Assembly: GCF_000699445.3 (NCBI RefSeq)
Contig: NC_067198.1
Span: 40,337,523 to 40,401,522 of the forward strand
DNA length: 64,000 nucleotides
Direction: 5' to 3'
Source: Schistosoma haematobium
Lineage: Eukaryota > Platyhelminthes > Trematoda > Strigeidida > Schistosomatidae
Below, in pieces: positions 28,901 to 40,033 of this stretch; position 1 is the first letter of the stretch, and each line of letters opens with the position of its first letter. A program made the translations under genes and the position numbers. Below the pieces are notes generated by a model. The model was not told where the DNA came from. It made no database searches and saw only the letters and a list, made by a program, of their open reading frames with translations.

Positions 28901-29269
28901 ACCTATACGTTAAGTTATTAACCAACGGCTATTAACACGCATCGTTTTATTATTATTATTATTGTAACCCCATTTTTTATAGCTCAAATAATCTTCACCC
29001 AAATTTTCATTTTAAGCGTGTCAAGCATGAAGGCAGATTTTTTTAAAAAATTATTACATGTATTTCCCGACCAGATGCTGCCGCCTTCTTTTGATTTATC
29101 TTTCAGCTTATCATTACCCGGAGAATTCTACCTATTCTTGGTAACCGGCGCGCGACGATCCCATCCAGTTTGGTGTCGAACCAACATCACGTTGATTCTG
29201 GTGGGAGAGTAGTGTAGTGGCATTGGACAATAGCCACACAATCCACAAAGCTGTGAACACGAGACTACA
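25936..29269 (+). repeat. Array unit 9 (long class)
   Basis: Complete unit of 3334 bp, the first copy with the 98-bp antisense LINE segment (26,293-26,390). It keeps the eight-T run and T at the unit-4/6/10 variable site. Its C run near 26,890 has four C, as in unit 1. Confidence 0.95.
26293..26390 (-). mobile_element. 98-bp RTE-LINE endonuclease fragment inside unit 9
   Basis: The reverse complement reads as part of the LINE apurinic-type endonuclease domain. It matches the region of the LINE at about 40,640-40,735 (after the YAPTN motif, through KDQFY-like and LQSI-like residues to ILMGD). The flanks are unit sequence on both sides. The left junction follows CTACA; the right junction is at CATTGGTG. 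Confidence 0.9.
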
Positions 29270-32200
29270 CAGAAAATAGATATTCAACATTTAACGCGGA
29301 GAAATACCCAACGATGGGGAAGGCGCGAATAGTGAATTGAATGGACGGGAGTTGATCGAGTGGCATGGCTCGGCCATGCAGGCGTGGTCCCTGCTGGATG
29401 TTATCTTATATCTCCTATTCATATTAAATATATTGTTCTTTCTCTAGCCTAAGCTTGTTCTTCATCATGTATTGGTAGTTGTTACGATACGGTGAGTTGG
29501 TGTCGATGATGTGACTTCCACGTAAGATCTTATAGATTAGGCAGTTATATCATGACAAATCTACAATTTTAGGATTAGGTCTATTGTTAGAGCAGTACTA
29601 ATATCATAGTAGACCATAATTCTACAGGTCTCCCATCAGAATGATGTGGCCTTTACCTGATCATTTCTCTACGATCGACTGTAGCCTTTCATAGAACTGA
29701 TTTTTATCATCATCATTGTTTTCATTGGTGAGCCCAACTAAAGAAACGCAACCTATTATTGTTAATCCTTATTTCCACCTTAACCTTCTCAATCGAATTT
29801 TATTTTTGTAAACCCACTATTCTAATAGTCCTTTGATTAATGGTCACATATATTATCGTAATGTTATATCTATTAGTTCACATAACTTACTAGCTCAATC
29901 GATAATAAAAGTTGATCATCTATATCAACTAATTAGCTTTGATTGTTCGTTAACAAGCTTTAATAGCATTTACATGCTTCAGCAACATAGACTTGTTTAA
30001 ACATCAAGCTCTAGCAAATATGACCTGCAAATAGCGTAAGTATACATTGACTAACAATGCAATCAAGGACTAAATAGTTATCGGGATCTAATTATCAGTG
30101 TTCCTTCACCTAACACCTCATCCTGTTTTAAACTATGCACTATCCCGTAATATCTTTTCTTCTGACCACTGCCTGCCTAATTTCATATTTTCGAGTTCCA
30201 TTGCCAAACAACAAGGATGACACCCCCAAAAACATACGGTGAGTTTCATCTATAGGTTTTCTGCAATCATAAGGTCATTTTAGATGGCTCGTTCAATAAC
30301 AACCACACAATTAACTGAATTCATTCGATTGTTCTAATCCGAGCGAGTGGCAGAAACGTCAACACCATCAAGCACCCTGGAATTAATTTCCATACTGCAT
30401 GTTTTATTCTGGATACTTTTGGATCATTACTACTCCTTACGAATGGCGTTATATATGTCGTACACTGAATAATATAATTTTCAAAAATAATCAAGGCGAG
30501 TTCAACTATTTTACTGGATGATTTTTTTTGTACTTAACATGTATATGTTTTTCAGTTGCTTTTGCCATATATTTGTAAGTGTCACTAAGCTAAATGCAGT
30601 AACTTCTTATGGAAGGTTTATAACGCATCATATTCCTGCCTGAAGTTTCACAAGCAGTCTTAACTTTAAAATTATTTTCTGGTCATGTTCATTATTTTTA
30701 AATCGTCATATACGTCAACAACCTGCATGTTAACCTGGCCCATACATACGTCACACTATATCTCCATGTCTTACAAATTTAGAAATCATCTAGATCGCCT
30801 TTAACATTTATCAATAAACCCATCATAGTTGTTGTCGCTAATCGTATTTGGGTTTATGGATTGATTTATCATATTAGCAGCCTAAAATGCGAACATAGTT
30901 TAAACAATAAGATTAAAAATTTAGGTACTATCAACTGTACTAGTAAAATAACTCAATCCTCAGGTAGCTGTTGGCTAAGCAAACACTTAAAATAAAAACT
31001 CCGTAGCCTACTAGAATTAACACTAAACGAATATTTCTGAATTGAAATTTATAATTAAATTAGGCGTCTCGGATTCTTTAACGTTGTAAATTTCTGATGA
31101 TTTCGAATCACTTAAAGCAACAATACCTATTTTTCCACTGACTAATCCTAAATCAACACTATAACTAATTAAATTTAATAGTTTCAGGATATCGGCATAA
31201 AGCATTGTCATAACTTGACAATCACGTAATATGACTGATAAAATTAATGAAACTATTAACGAAATATGTCAACAAATTGACTTATAATTACCATTAAATG
31301 TTGTTTTCTTGGTATCTTCATCCATCACAGATGATTACAGTATGTTTCTCTATCAGTTGCTCATTCAGTAAATATCTCAAAACCTTGTCAGTCTAATTGA
31401 TGGTTTAGCGACACAATCATGCATGCAAATAATCAGTATAAGCAGTCGAGCAAATCTCCTGCAAACTGAAAATATCAATGTCGAATTTACCCCAACACTG
31501 ACTAAGGTTCAAGCCATTATCATAGACATGAGTTGGGAGTGTACTCCCCCTGGTTACAACTTATGTTCTCTCTGATAATCACATGAGCATCCCTCACTAT
31601 TAATCATCTTGTAAAATTTTATTTAGCTAAATACATCTTGCAGCACCACATCACCTCGTAATATGACACAGGCCTAACTGATTTTAATAACTTATAACCA
31701 CTATATCTCAATTAAATCGTATTCCGCCTTATGATAAACTGCATACTTGCAACTAACTTGTATGCCCAATCAGCCAGCAAGTATAAATATAAATAAATAG
31801 TCTGCCGCAGATCAGAACATTGTGTCCAGAGCATGTCTCTTACGAATACACTCATGTTTAACGATTTGTTCCTAGCTATCTGTCCAAAATTCATATAATT
31901 ATCATGTATTTAAATTTTATTTTGATAACCATTCATGTGTATTAGTAGTATTACTAAATTCTATCACGGTCAAGTAAAAATCAGATTGAGAAAATCTCCC
32001 CGTAACTAAATAAACCGTATCAAACTAACTGGAACACTAGTTGGAATTCTTCTCCACGGTATACTTTTGTTCCTTCAGTTAGCCTACTAATACAGATGCA
32101 ATTGGAATTCAACTCATATGGACAACTTACCGGCATAATCGTTATTTGATTTCATAATTTAAACCAAAACTAATACCAATATTAACATTTCTACAATATT

Positions 32201-32605
32201 CATCACTTTAATATTTCTAAACACAAAATACTTACTACCTATACGTTAAGTTATTAACCAACGGCTATTAACACGCATCGTTTTATTATTATTATTATTG
32301 TAACCCCATTTTTTATAGCTCAAATAATCTTCACCCAAATTTTCATTTTAAGCGTGTCAAGCATGAAGGCAGATTTTTTAAAAAATTATTACATGTATTT
32401 CCCGACCAGATGCTGCCGCCTTCTTTTTGATTTATCTTTCAGCTTATCATTACCCGGAGAATTCTACCTATTCTTGGTAACCGGCGCGCGACGATCCCAT
32501 CCAGTTTGGTGTCGAACCAACATCACGTTGATTCTGGTGGGAGAGTAGTGTAGTGGCATTGGACAATAGCCACACAATCCACAAAGCTGTGAACACGAGA
32601 CTACA
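29270..32605 (+). repeat. Array unit 10 (long class)
   Basis: Complete unit of 3336 bp with the LINE segment at 29,627-29,724. It has C at 30,146, an allele otherwise seen in units 4 and 6, which lack the LINE segment. Confidence 0.95.
29627..29724 (-). mobile_element. 98-bp RTE-LINE endonuclease fragment inside unit 10
   Basis: Identical in content and junctions to the segment in unit 9, so it was copied with the unit rather than inserted independently. Confidence 0.9.
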
Positions 32606-35600
32606 CAGAAAATAGATATTCAACATTTAACGCGGAGAAATACCCAACGATGGGGAAGGCGCGAATAGTGAATTGAATGGACGGGAGTTGATCGAGTGGC
32701 ATGGCTCGGCCATGCAGGCGTGGTCCCTGCTGGATGTTATCTTATATCTCCTATTCATATTAAATATATTGTTCTTTCTCTAGCCTAAGCTTGTTCTTCA
32801 TCATGTATTGGTAGTTGTTACGATACGGTGAGTTGGTGTCGATGATGTGACTTCCACGTAAGATCTTATAGATTAGGCAGTTATATCATGACAAATCTAC
32901 AATTTTAGGATTAGGTCTATTGTTAGAGCAGTACTAATATCATAGTAGACCATAATTCTACAGGTCTCCCATCAGAATGATGTGGCCTTTACCTGATCAT
33001 TTCTCTACGATCGACTGTAGCCTTTCATAGAACTGATTTTTATCATCATCATTGTTTTCATTGGTGAGCCCAACTAAAGAAACGCAACCTATTATTGTTA
33101 ATCCTTATTTCCACCTTAACCTTCTCAATCGAATTTTATTTTTGTAAACCCACTATTCTAATAGTCCTTTGATTAATGGTCACATATATTATCGTAATGT
33201 TATATCTATTAGTTCACATAACTTACTAGCTCAATCGATAATAAAAGTTGATCATCTATATCAACTAATTAGCTTTGATTGTTCGTTAACAAGCTTTAAT
33301 AGCATTTACATGCTTCAGCAACATAGACTTGTTTAAACATCAAGCTCTAGCAAATATGACCTGCAAATAGCGTAAGTATACATTGACTAACAATGCAATC
33401 AAGGACTAAATAGTTATCGGGATCTAATTATCAGTGTTCCTTCACCTAACACCTCATCCTGTTTTAAACTATGCACTATCCTGTAATATCTTTTCTTCTG
33501 ACCACTGCCTGCCTAATTTCATATTTTCGAGTTCCATTGCCAAACAACAAGGATGACACCCCCAAAAACATACGGTGAGTTTCATCTATAGGTTTTCTGC
33601 AATCATAAGGTCATTTTAGATGGCTCGTTCAATAACAACCACACAATTAACTGAATTCATTCGATTGTTCTAATCCGAGCGAGTGGCAGAAACGTCAACA
33701 CCATCAAGCACCCTGGAATTAATTTCCATACTGCATGTTTTATTCTGGATACTTTTGGATCATTACTACTCCTTACGAATGGCGTTATATATGTCGTACA
33801 CTGAATAATATAATTTTCAAAAATAATCAAGGCGAGTTCAACTATTTTACTGGATGATTTTTTTGTACTTAACATGTATATGTTTTTCAGTTGCTTTTGC
33901 CATATATTTGTAAGTGTCACTAAGCTAAATGCAGTAACTTCTTATGGAAGGTTTATAACGCATCATATTCCTGCCTGAAGTTTCACAAGCAGTCTTAACT
34001 TTAAAATTATTTTCTGGTCATGTTCATTATTTTTAAATCGTCATATACGTCAACAACCTGCATGTTAACCTGGCCCATACATACGTCACACTATATCTCC
34101 ATGTCTTACAAATTTAGAAATCATCTAGATCGCCTTTAACATTTATCAATAAACCCATCATAGTTGTTGTCGCTAATCGTATTTGGGTTTATGGATTGAT
34201 TTATCATATTAGCAGCCTAAAATGCGAACATAGTTTAAACAATAAGATTAAAAATTTAGGTACTATCAACTGTACTAGTAAAATAACTCAATCCTCAGGT
34301 AGCTGTTGGCTAAGCAAACACTTAAAATAAAAACTCCGTAGCCTACTAGAATTAACACTAAACGAATATTTCTGAATTGAAATTTATAATTAAATTAGGC
34401 GTCTCGGATTCTTTAACGTTGTAAATTTCTGATGATTTCGAATCACTTAAAGCAACAATACCTATTTTTCCACTGACTAATCCTAAATCAACACTATAAC
34501 TAATTAAATTTAATAGTTTCAGGATATCGGCATAAAGCATTGTCATAACTTGACAATCACGTAATATGACTGATAAAATTAATGAAACTATTAACGAAAT
34601 ATGTCAACAAATTGACTTATAATTACCATTAAATGTTGTTTTCTTGGTATCTTCATCCATCACAGATGATTACAGTATGTTTCTCTATCAGTTGCTCATT
34701 CAGTAAATATCTCAAAACCTTGTCAGTCTAATTGATGGTTTAGCGACACAATCATGCATGCAAATAATCAGTATAAGCAGTCGAGCAAATCTCCTGCAAA
34801 CTGAAAATATCAATGTCGAATTTACCCCAACACTGACTAAGGTTCAAGCCATTATCATAGACATGAGTTGGGAGTGTACTCCCCTGGTTACAACTTATGT
34901 TCTCTCTGATAATCACATGAGCATCCCTCACTATTAATCATCTTGTAAAATTTTATTTAGCTAAATACATCTTGCAGCACCACATCACCTCGTAATATGA
35001 CACAGGCCTAACTGATTTTAATAACTTATAACCACTATATCTCAATTAAATCGTATTCCGCCTTATGATAAACTGCATACTTGCAACTAACTTGTATGCC
35101 CAATCAGCCAGCAAGTATAAATATAAATAAATAGTCTGCCGCAGATCAGAACATTGTGTCCAGAGCATGTCTCTTACGAATACACTCATGTTTAACGATT
35201 TGTTCCTAGCTATCTGTCCAAAATTCATATAATTATCATGTATTTAAATTTTATTTTGATAACCATTCATGTGTATTAGTAGTATTACTAAATTCTATCA
35301 CGGTCAAGTAAAAATCAGATTGAGAAAATCTCCCCGTAACTAAATAAACCGTATCAAACTAACTGGAACACTAGTTGGAATTCTTCTCCACGGTATACTT
35401 TTGTTCCTTCAGTTAGCCTACTAATACAGATGCAATTGGAATTCAACTCATATGGACAACTTACCGGCATAATCGTTATTTGATTTCATAATTTAAACCA
35501 AAACTAATACCAATATTAACATTTCTACAATATTCATCACTTTAATATTTCTAAACACAAAATACTTACTACCTATACGTTAAGTTATTAACCAACGGCT

Positions 35601-35942
35601 ATTAACACGCATCGTTTTATTATTATTATTATTGTAACCCCATTTTTTATAGCTCAAATAATCTTCACCCAAATTTTCATTTTAAGCGTGTCAAGCATGA
35701 AGGCAGATTTTTTTTTAAAAAATTATTACATGTATTTCCCGACCAGATGCTGCCGCCTTCTTTTTGATTTATCTTTCAGCTTATCATTACCCGGAGAATT
35801 CTACCTATTCTTGGTAACCGGCGCGCGACGATCCCATCCAGTTTGGTGTCGAACCAACATCACGTTGATTCTGGTGGGAGAGTAGTGTAGTGGCATTGGA
35901 CAATAGCCACACAATCCACAAAGCTGTGAACACGAGACTACA
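32606..35942 (+). repeat. Array unit 11 (long class)
   Basis: Complete unit of 3337 bp with the LINE segment at 32,963-33,060. It has the seven-T run near 33,860 that is otherwise found in units 4 and 5, which lack the LINE segment. Confidence 0.95.
32963..33060 (-). mobile_element. 98-bp RTE-LINE endonuclease fragment inside unit 11
   Basis: Same segment and same junctions as in units 9 and 10. It is the last full unit before the array edge, where the same LINE sequence runs on uninterrupted. Confidence 0.9.
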
Positions 35943-36299
35943 CAGAAAATAGATATTCAACATTTAACGCGGAGAAATACCCAACGATGGGGAAGGCGCG
36001 AATAGTGAATTGAATGGACGGGAGTTGATCGAGTGGCATGGCTCGGCCATGCAGGCGTGGTCCCTGCTGGATGTTATCTTATATCTCCTATTCATATTAA
36101 ATATATTGTTCTTTCTCTAGCCTAAGCTTGTTCTTCATCATGTATTGGTAGTTGTTACGATACGGTGAGTTGGTGTCGATGATGTGACTTCCACGTAAGA
36201 TCTTATAGATTAGGCAGTTATATCATGACAAATCTACAATTTTAGGATTAGGTCTATTGTTAGAGCAGTACTAATATCATAGTAGACCATAATTCTACA
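35943..36299 (+). repeat. Terminal partial array unit 12
   Basis: The first 357 bp of the unit are intact up to the point where units 9-11 enter the LINE segment. Here the sequence continues into LINE past the 98-bp segment instead of returning to unit sequence, so this is the right edge of the array. The last shared bases with the unit are CATTGGTG at 36,396-36,403. Confidence 0.95.
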
Positions 36300-36480
36300 G
36301 GTCTCCCATCAGAATGATGTGGCCTTTACCTGATCATTTCTCTACGATCGACTGTAGCCTTTCATAGAACTGATTTTTATCATCATCATTGTTTTCATTG
36401 GTGGGCGCATAACACTGAATAACAGATATTGTGCTTTCCTTCTTCTTTGTTTGTGATATGTCTTGTTGTTTGAATGCTAC
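36300..36480 (-). mobile_element. Antisense RTE-LINE endonuclease fragment at the array edge
   Basis: Starts with the same 98 bp found in units 9-11 and continues. On the minus strand it encodes an endonuclease stretch with VIQCYAPTN, matching IIQCYAPTN in the LINE at 40,615-40,641. Homology that I can follow fades near 36,480. With the fragment at 36,900-37,411 it could be one older antisense LINE broken by about 400 bp of unrelated or decayed sequence, since the two pieces are in the order expected of one element. Confidence 0.8.
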
Positions 36481-36899
36481 TCTTTATACCTGGTCTTCGC
36501 TGAATTTTTTGCCCGGGCGCCTATCACTTATACTCGGAACGGGAGACCCCTGCAATTCCCACGATGCTAAAGTAAGAACACGACGACGACCCTAGTCGAA
36601 AGTACTCTCATTTATATATTGATTGTACACACTCTTTGATTAATAATTGCGATGAAATGACACATACAAAAAATATTCAGTTATGATAAATCACATGCTG
36701 AGCATAGTTCATGTGAATTGGATAGAAATATATCGTATGATATACAGAATAAGATATCATGCGAGAAAACAAAACAACTACTACACTGATTAATCATCAC
36801 ATTGAATCAAGGTAGAAGTAATGTTGAATAAAACTCAATGAATAAACCAACCGAATTTTGACTTTTCTTCCCGTCATATCAATTTGAATGGTGTTCTGA
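36481..36899. other. Unassigned stretch between two LINE pieces
   Basis: AT-rich DNA with a short GC-rich part near 36,510-36,600. No gene is visible. It may be decayed LINE sequence or a later insertion into the antisense LINE. Confidence 0.4.
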
Positions 36900-37411
36900 A
36901 GGTTCTATATCCGTGAGATTCTCATCCTATGAGCACTTTACGTACTTCTTCGAACAACATCAGAGTGAATCCCTGAGTGTGTGGAGCATTTTCTTCCACG
37001 TGGCTTGAGTATATCAGCATCTCTCCCGAATTTTTCCTTATCTGTTCAGCTTGTTTCAAATGGGTTTCATTGGTTCTGGGCACATTAATGTAATATCTCC
37101 TCATTTACATAGCTTTTTGACCGGTCCTACCGGTTTCTCACATTGTTCAGACATCCCATATACTTATATTAATTGTTCTTGTGGTTGTTAGAAGGGTCAT
37201 CGGTTTCGTGACTTTCGAAGGATCGTGGCTTCCACCATGATGCATCATAATTCTTCCTTCAATTCGGAGGGTGGAGTTTAAATTTTTAATTTGTTTATTC
37301 TGGGAGGTGTTTTTTAGCAAGTTTGTTTTCTACGGGTTACGGTTTCTGACCTCCTTCTTTACTCGTGCTTGGGACCGGTAATGAACTTAAAATGTTGACG
37401 GGCGGAGTTAA
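36900..37411 (-). mobile_element. Antisense RTE-LINE 5' region and start of endonuclease
   Basis: The minus-strand frame at 36,922-37,104 begins MRRY and contains EENAPHTQG and a final KVLIG. It aligns with MRRY, EENAPHTKG and ALIG in the LINE at 40,366-40,560. Between about 37,345 and 37,411 the reverse complement matches the LINE 5' leader (AACTCCGCC, then GGTCCCAAGC-like sequence). Both copies start at AACTCCGCC, which suggests this is the true 5' end of the family. Tryptophans and other conserved positions are lost, so the copy is dead. Confidence 0.8.
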
Positions 37412-38904
37412 CATCTTACAATTAACTAAAGACTGTAGCAATGCAATGCGACTTGGGATCTGACAAAAAAGTGAAACATCAAATGATGGCTGTGTGACAT
37501 GGGTGAAAAAAATTCGTTTCAACCTTCTATTTATATGCTCCAACTATCTGGCTCGTACTAAATAAATAGGGGTGTTCTGCAGGCTACCATGTGGCTTGTT
37601 TCGGATTCTTAGTGCGTTGTTTCAATCTGTGAACCTATGCGATCCGGCAGATATAGTGGATAGATTAATCTGAGTCTTCCAAGACAATAATAGTGTAAAC
37701 TTAGTTCAGATATCCATCGCTTCTCGAAGCTCATCCGAATACACGTTTCTCCTCAAGTAACAATCAGCTAATCTTCTCTTCACGTTTCCTACGCATCATA
37801 TATCTATGTTTTAGCTTTGATGTACGACGTCCAGCTTCTCAAAAACGTTAGTATGGGACGTGCTGTTCACCGTATGGACAATAATGTAACTTATGAGCAT
37901 GATCTTACACACAAATTAGTCAAATCATGATCAGTTCATAATATTGGATTAGGTTTAATTATCCAACATCAAAGATGAGCGCACTAACACTGACCTAGAA
38001 CTAAATCCTACAATTACTGGATATGTGACAGCATAGTTTTTGTTTATGCACATAAGATTCTACCGATCAATCCAATTTGATGAACCACTACATCTTCAGG
38101 ATTCCATTTGTTCTCTGAACAAACAAAATAAGCAAAATGATCTAACCATCTGATTAGAGCAGTTAAGGTTATATAGTGGCAAATAAATCCCCGAAATCAA
38201 TTACTCTGTAAGTCTTTGACATTTGAAGGTGACATTATTTTTACTGGACTCACCTAGCTAAATGTTCTTGGTCACGCGTCCGCACCAGATCACGAGTGGG
38301 TACGCCGCGCCACGCATCCCTTTCTACGGTTAGCCAGCTTGGACCAAGTGTTTCTCGACACACCGATAGCCTCCCAAATATGTCTTCAAACTTCATTTCT
38401 GACTTTTGATTTGACCGGGTTGACATACTTCGATTATAAGTGTCTCACGTGTAAAGGAGTCGCCAAACTCCGAATACTTGTGACATCTTTGGTTATAAAG
38501 CGATTATATTGTGTTAATTTGACGTATTGATACCCATATTGGACAGTCACATCACGTCCATCCAAGTTCGGTGGATCGAAATCTTTAATTAAATAACGTT
38601 AATGGAATTAATTACAACGATTTGGTTAAAATGTTCACACTGACTAGCCTAGCTTAGAATCACTTATCCTGTTATAAATTTCTGTACTTACCATATTATT
38701 TTACATTTATTTTTACCAATCTTCACCTATACAACTTTAAGTTCGTCGACTAATTCTTATATTAACTGTTCGGAAAGTATGGCGAGGGCTCGATTAGTTT
38801 TCACCAACCTCTGTCACTTATGGTGCGGGCAAGATATCCGTCTTCCCACTAAAGGATGCTTTCATTGCACGGCAGTTCTGTTCGTCCCAATTTATGAGTC
38901 TGTA
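37412..38904. other. No gene recognised
   Basis: No ORF with recognisable homology. A GC-richer block at 38,260-38,350 stands out from its AT-rich surroundings and could be part of an old repeat or LTR, but I cannot assign it. Short frames at 37,337-37,543 (minus) and 38,339-38,530 (plus) look like chance. Confidence 0.5.
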
Positions 38905-39045
38905 ACATGGCCATTAAGAATGGAAGATATTCGCAGTTGATTGGTTTTGCACAATGTGAATGACGTATAACTCGGTATTCTAACTGACGATCTTGTCACG
39001 TGATGTATTGACAGGCCATAAGAATGAACGATATTCGTAGGTCAC
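38905..39045. repeat. Short internal duplication and dispersed motif
   Basis: About 28 bp at 38,908-38,937 (core AAGATATTCG) recur with changes at 39,013-39,042 (core ACGATATTCG). Between them, 38,966-39,015 resembles 45,918-45,960 (shared cores TGACGATC and TTGTCACGTG or CTGTCACGTG). The second location directly adjoins the diverged copy of the array unit. This looks like a dispersed repeat of unknown type. Confidence 0.5.
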
Positions 39046-39401
39046 TATCTACTAACCATCGAAGATGACGGTGGGGAGATAGCTTCAATCTACCCATGTT
39101 TGTAGGGTAGGACAATTTGTTAAGTTACGATTCCTTATGGTCTAGCGGGATGTAACTAAAAATGGTATTAATGCTAATTTGTCATGCAAAACACCTCTTT
39201 AAATCATGTTGGTAACCTCAAACTGATTTCACTTCCCACCGAAAAATCTTATTACAAACAACGCTGGACAATTCAATGAACCTAAGCCCGCTCATGACAC
39301 CATAACATCTATAAAAATAGAAATGAACTGAAATAGCATTGATCAAAAAAGGAGATAACCATTTGTATATAAGAATACTGTTTTTAGTACTGTATTTTTA
39401 A

Positions 39402-39971
39402 ACAACACGTAGGGCTTTTAGTCATGTCGACACTAAGACGTTTTTGACTTTGTATACAGTGTTCGTTCGTCCTAAACTTGAGTACTGCATACAGGCGGCT
39501 AGCCCCTGCTTTAAAAAAGACAGTGAGCTTCTGGAAAAGGTTCAAAGAACGGCGACTAAGCTGGTTCCCGCAATAGCGAAGCTTCCGTATGAATCTCGAC
39601 TGGCCAAGCTGAACCTTTTCCCGTTGTCATATCGCAGAACTAGAGGGGACTTGATTACAGTCTACAAATTGCTTAGTGATAAATTTGCACCTAACATGCC
39701 CTCATTTTTCTTGTCTTCCAAAACAGAGAATTTACGAGGACACTCCAAAAAAGTTCATAAGCCGAGAACAAATTACTTGTCAGCTGACTATCGACTTTCC
39801 CATCGAATCATCAACGAGTGGAATTCACTACCTCAGCACGTCGTTGAGGCTCCATCCGTCGACTCTTTCAAAAGAAAGTTGGATCAACTGAGAGACCACC
39901 ATTGCCAGGACTAACATAGGCCATCGAGCCTCCTGTCCTTCCCAAACTGAAACTAAACTGAAACTGAAAAC
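39402..39971 (+). mobile_element. 5'-truncated CR1-clade LINE, 3' end
   Basis: An open frame from 39,405 to the stop at 39,912-39,914 encodes the conserved C-terminal part of a CR1/jockey-type reverse transcriptase. It includes VRPKLEYC, LEKVQRTATKLVP, LPYESRLAKLNLFPL, YRRTRGDLI and the terminal NEWNSLP with SFKRKLD. It is followed by a short 3' UTR and an imperfect (ACTGAA)n-like tail at 39,948-39,971, as expected for CR1-type 3' ends. The 5' truncation at about 39,402 is typical of target-primed reverse transcription. Unlike the RTE element next to it, this piece has no stop or frameshift in about 170 codons, so it may be a younger insertion. Confidence 0.88.
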
Positions 39972-40033
39972 ACATCCTTAACTTTCAGTCATCTTGAATC
40001 ACCTCCATTTATACAGTTCTTTTTCTATTCATT

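Larger units (their letters stand above)
1..36299. repeat. Tandem array of ~3.24-kb units (11 full copies plus a partial)
   Basis: Head-to-tail copies recur with starts, in the phase of base 1, at 1, 3242, 6481, 9725, 12961, 16203, 19445, 22685, 25936, 29270, 32606 and 35943. Spacings are 3236-3251 bp for the first eight and 3334-3337 bp for the last three, which carry an extra 98-bp segment. Units appear nearly identical by eye; differences are mostly lengths of C, T and A runs and an (ATT)n tract near unit position 2915, plus a few substitutions. The first unit starts at the window edge, so true copy number and natural boundaries are unknown. Short ORFs recur in each copy (for example 62 and 60 codons on the minus strand), but none resembles a known protein and the 62-codon one is broken by changes in the diverged paralogue at 46-48 kb. 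I read the unit as non-coding macrosatellite DNA. Confidence 0.97.

Noticed and set aside
1..36299. CRISPR array or ribosomal DNA repeat
   Set aside because: Units are 3.24 kb with no short spacers, and no rRNA-like conserved core is present. The context is eukaryotic.
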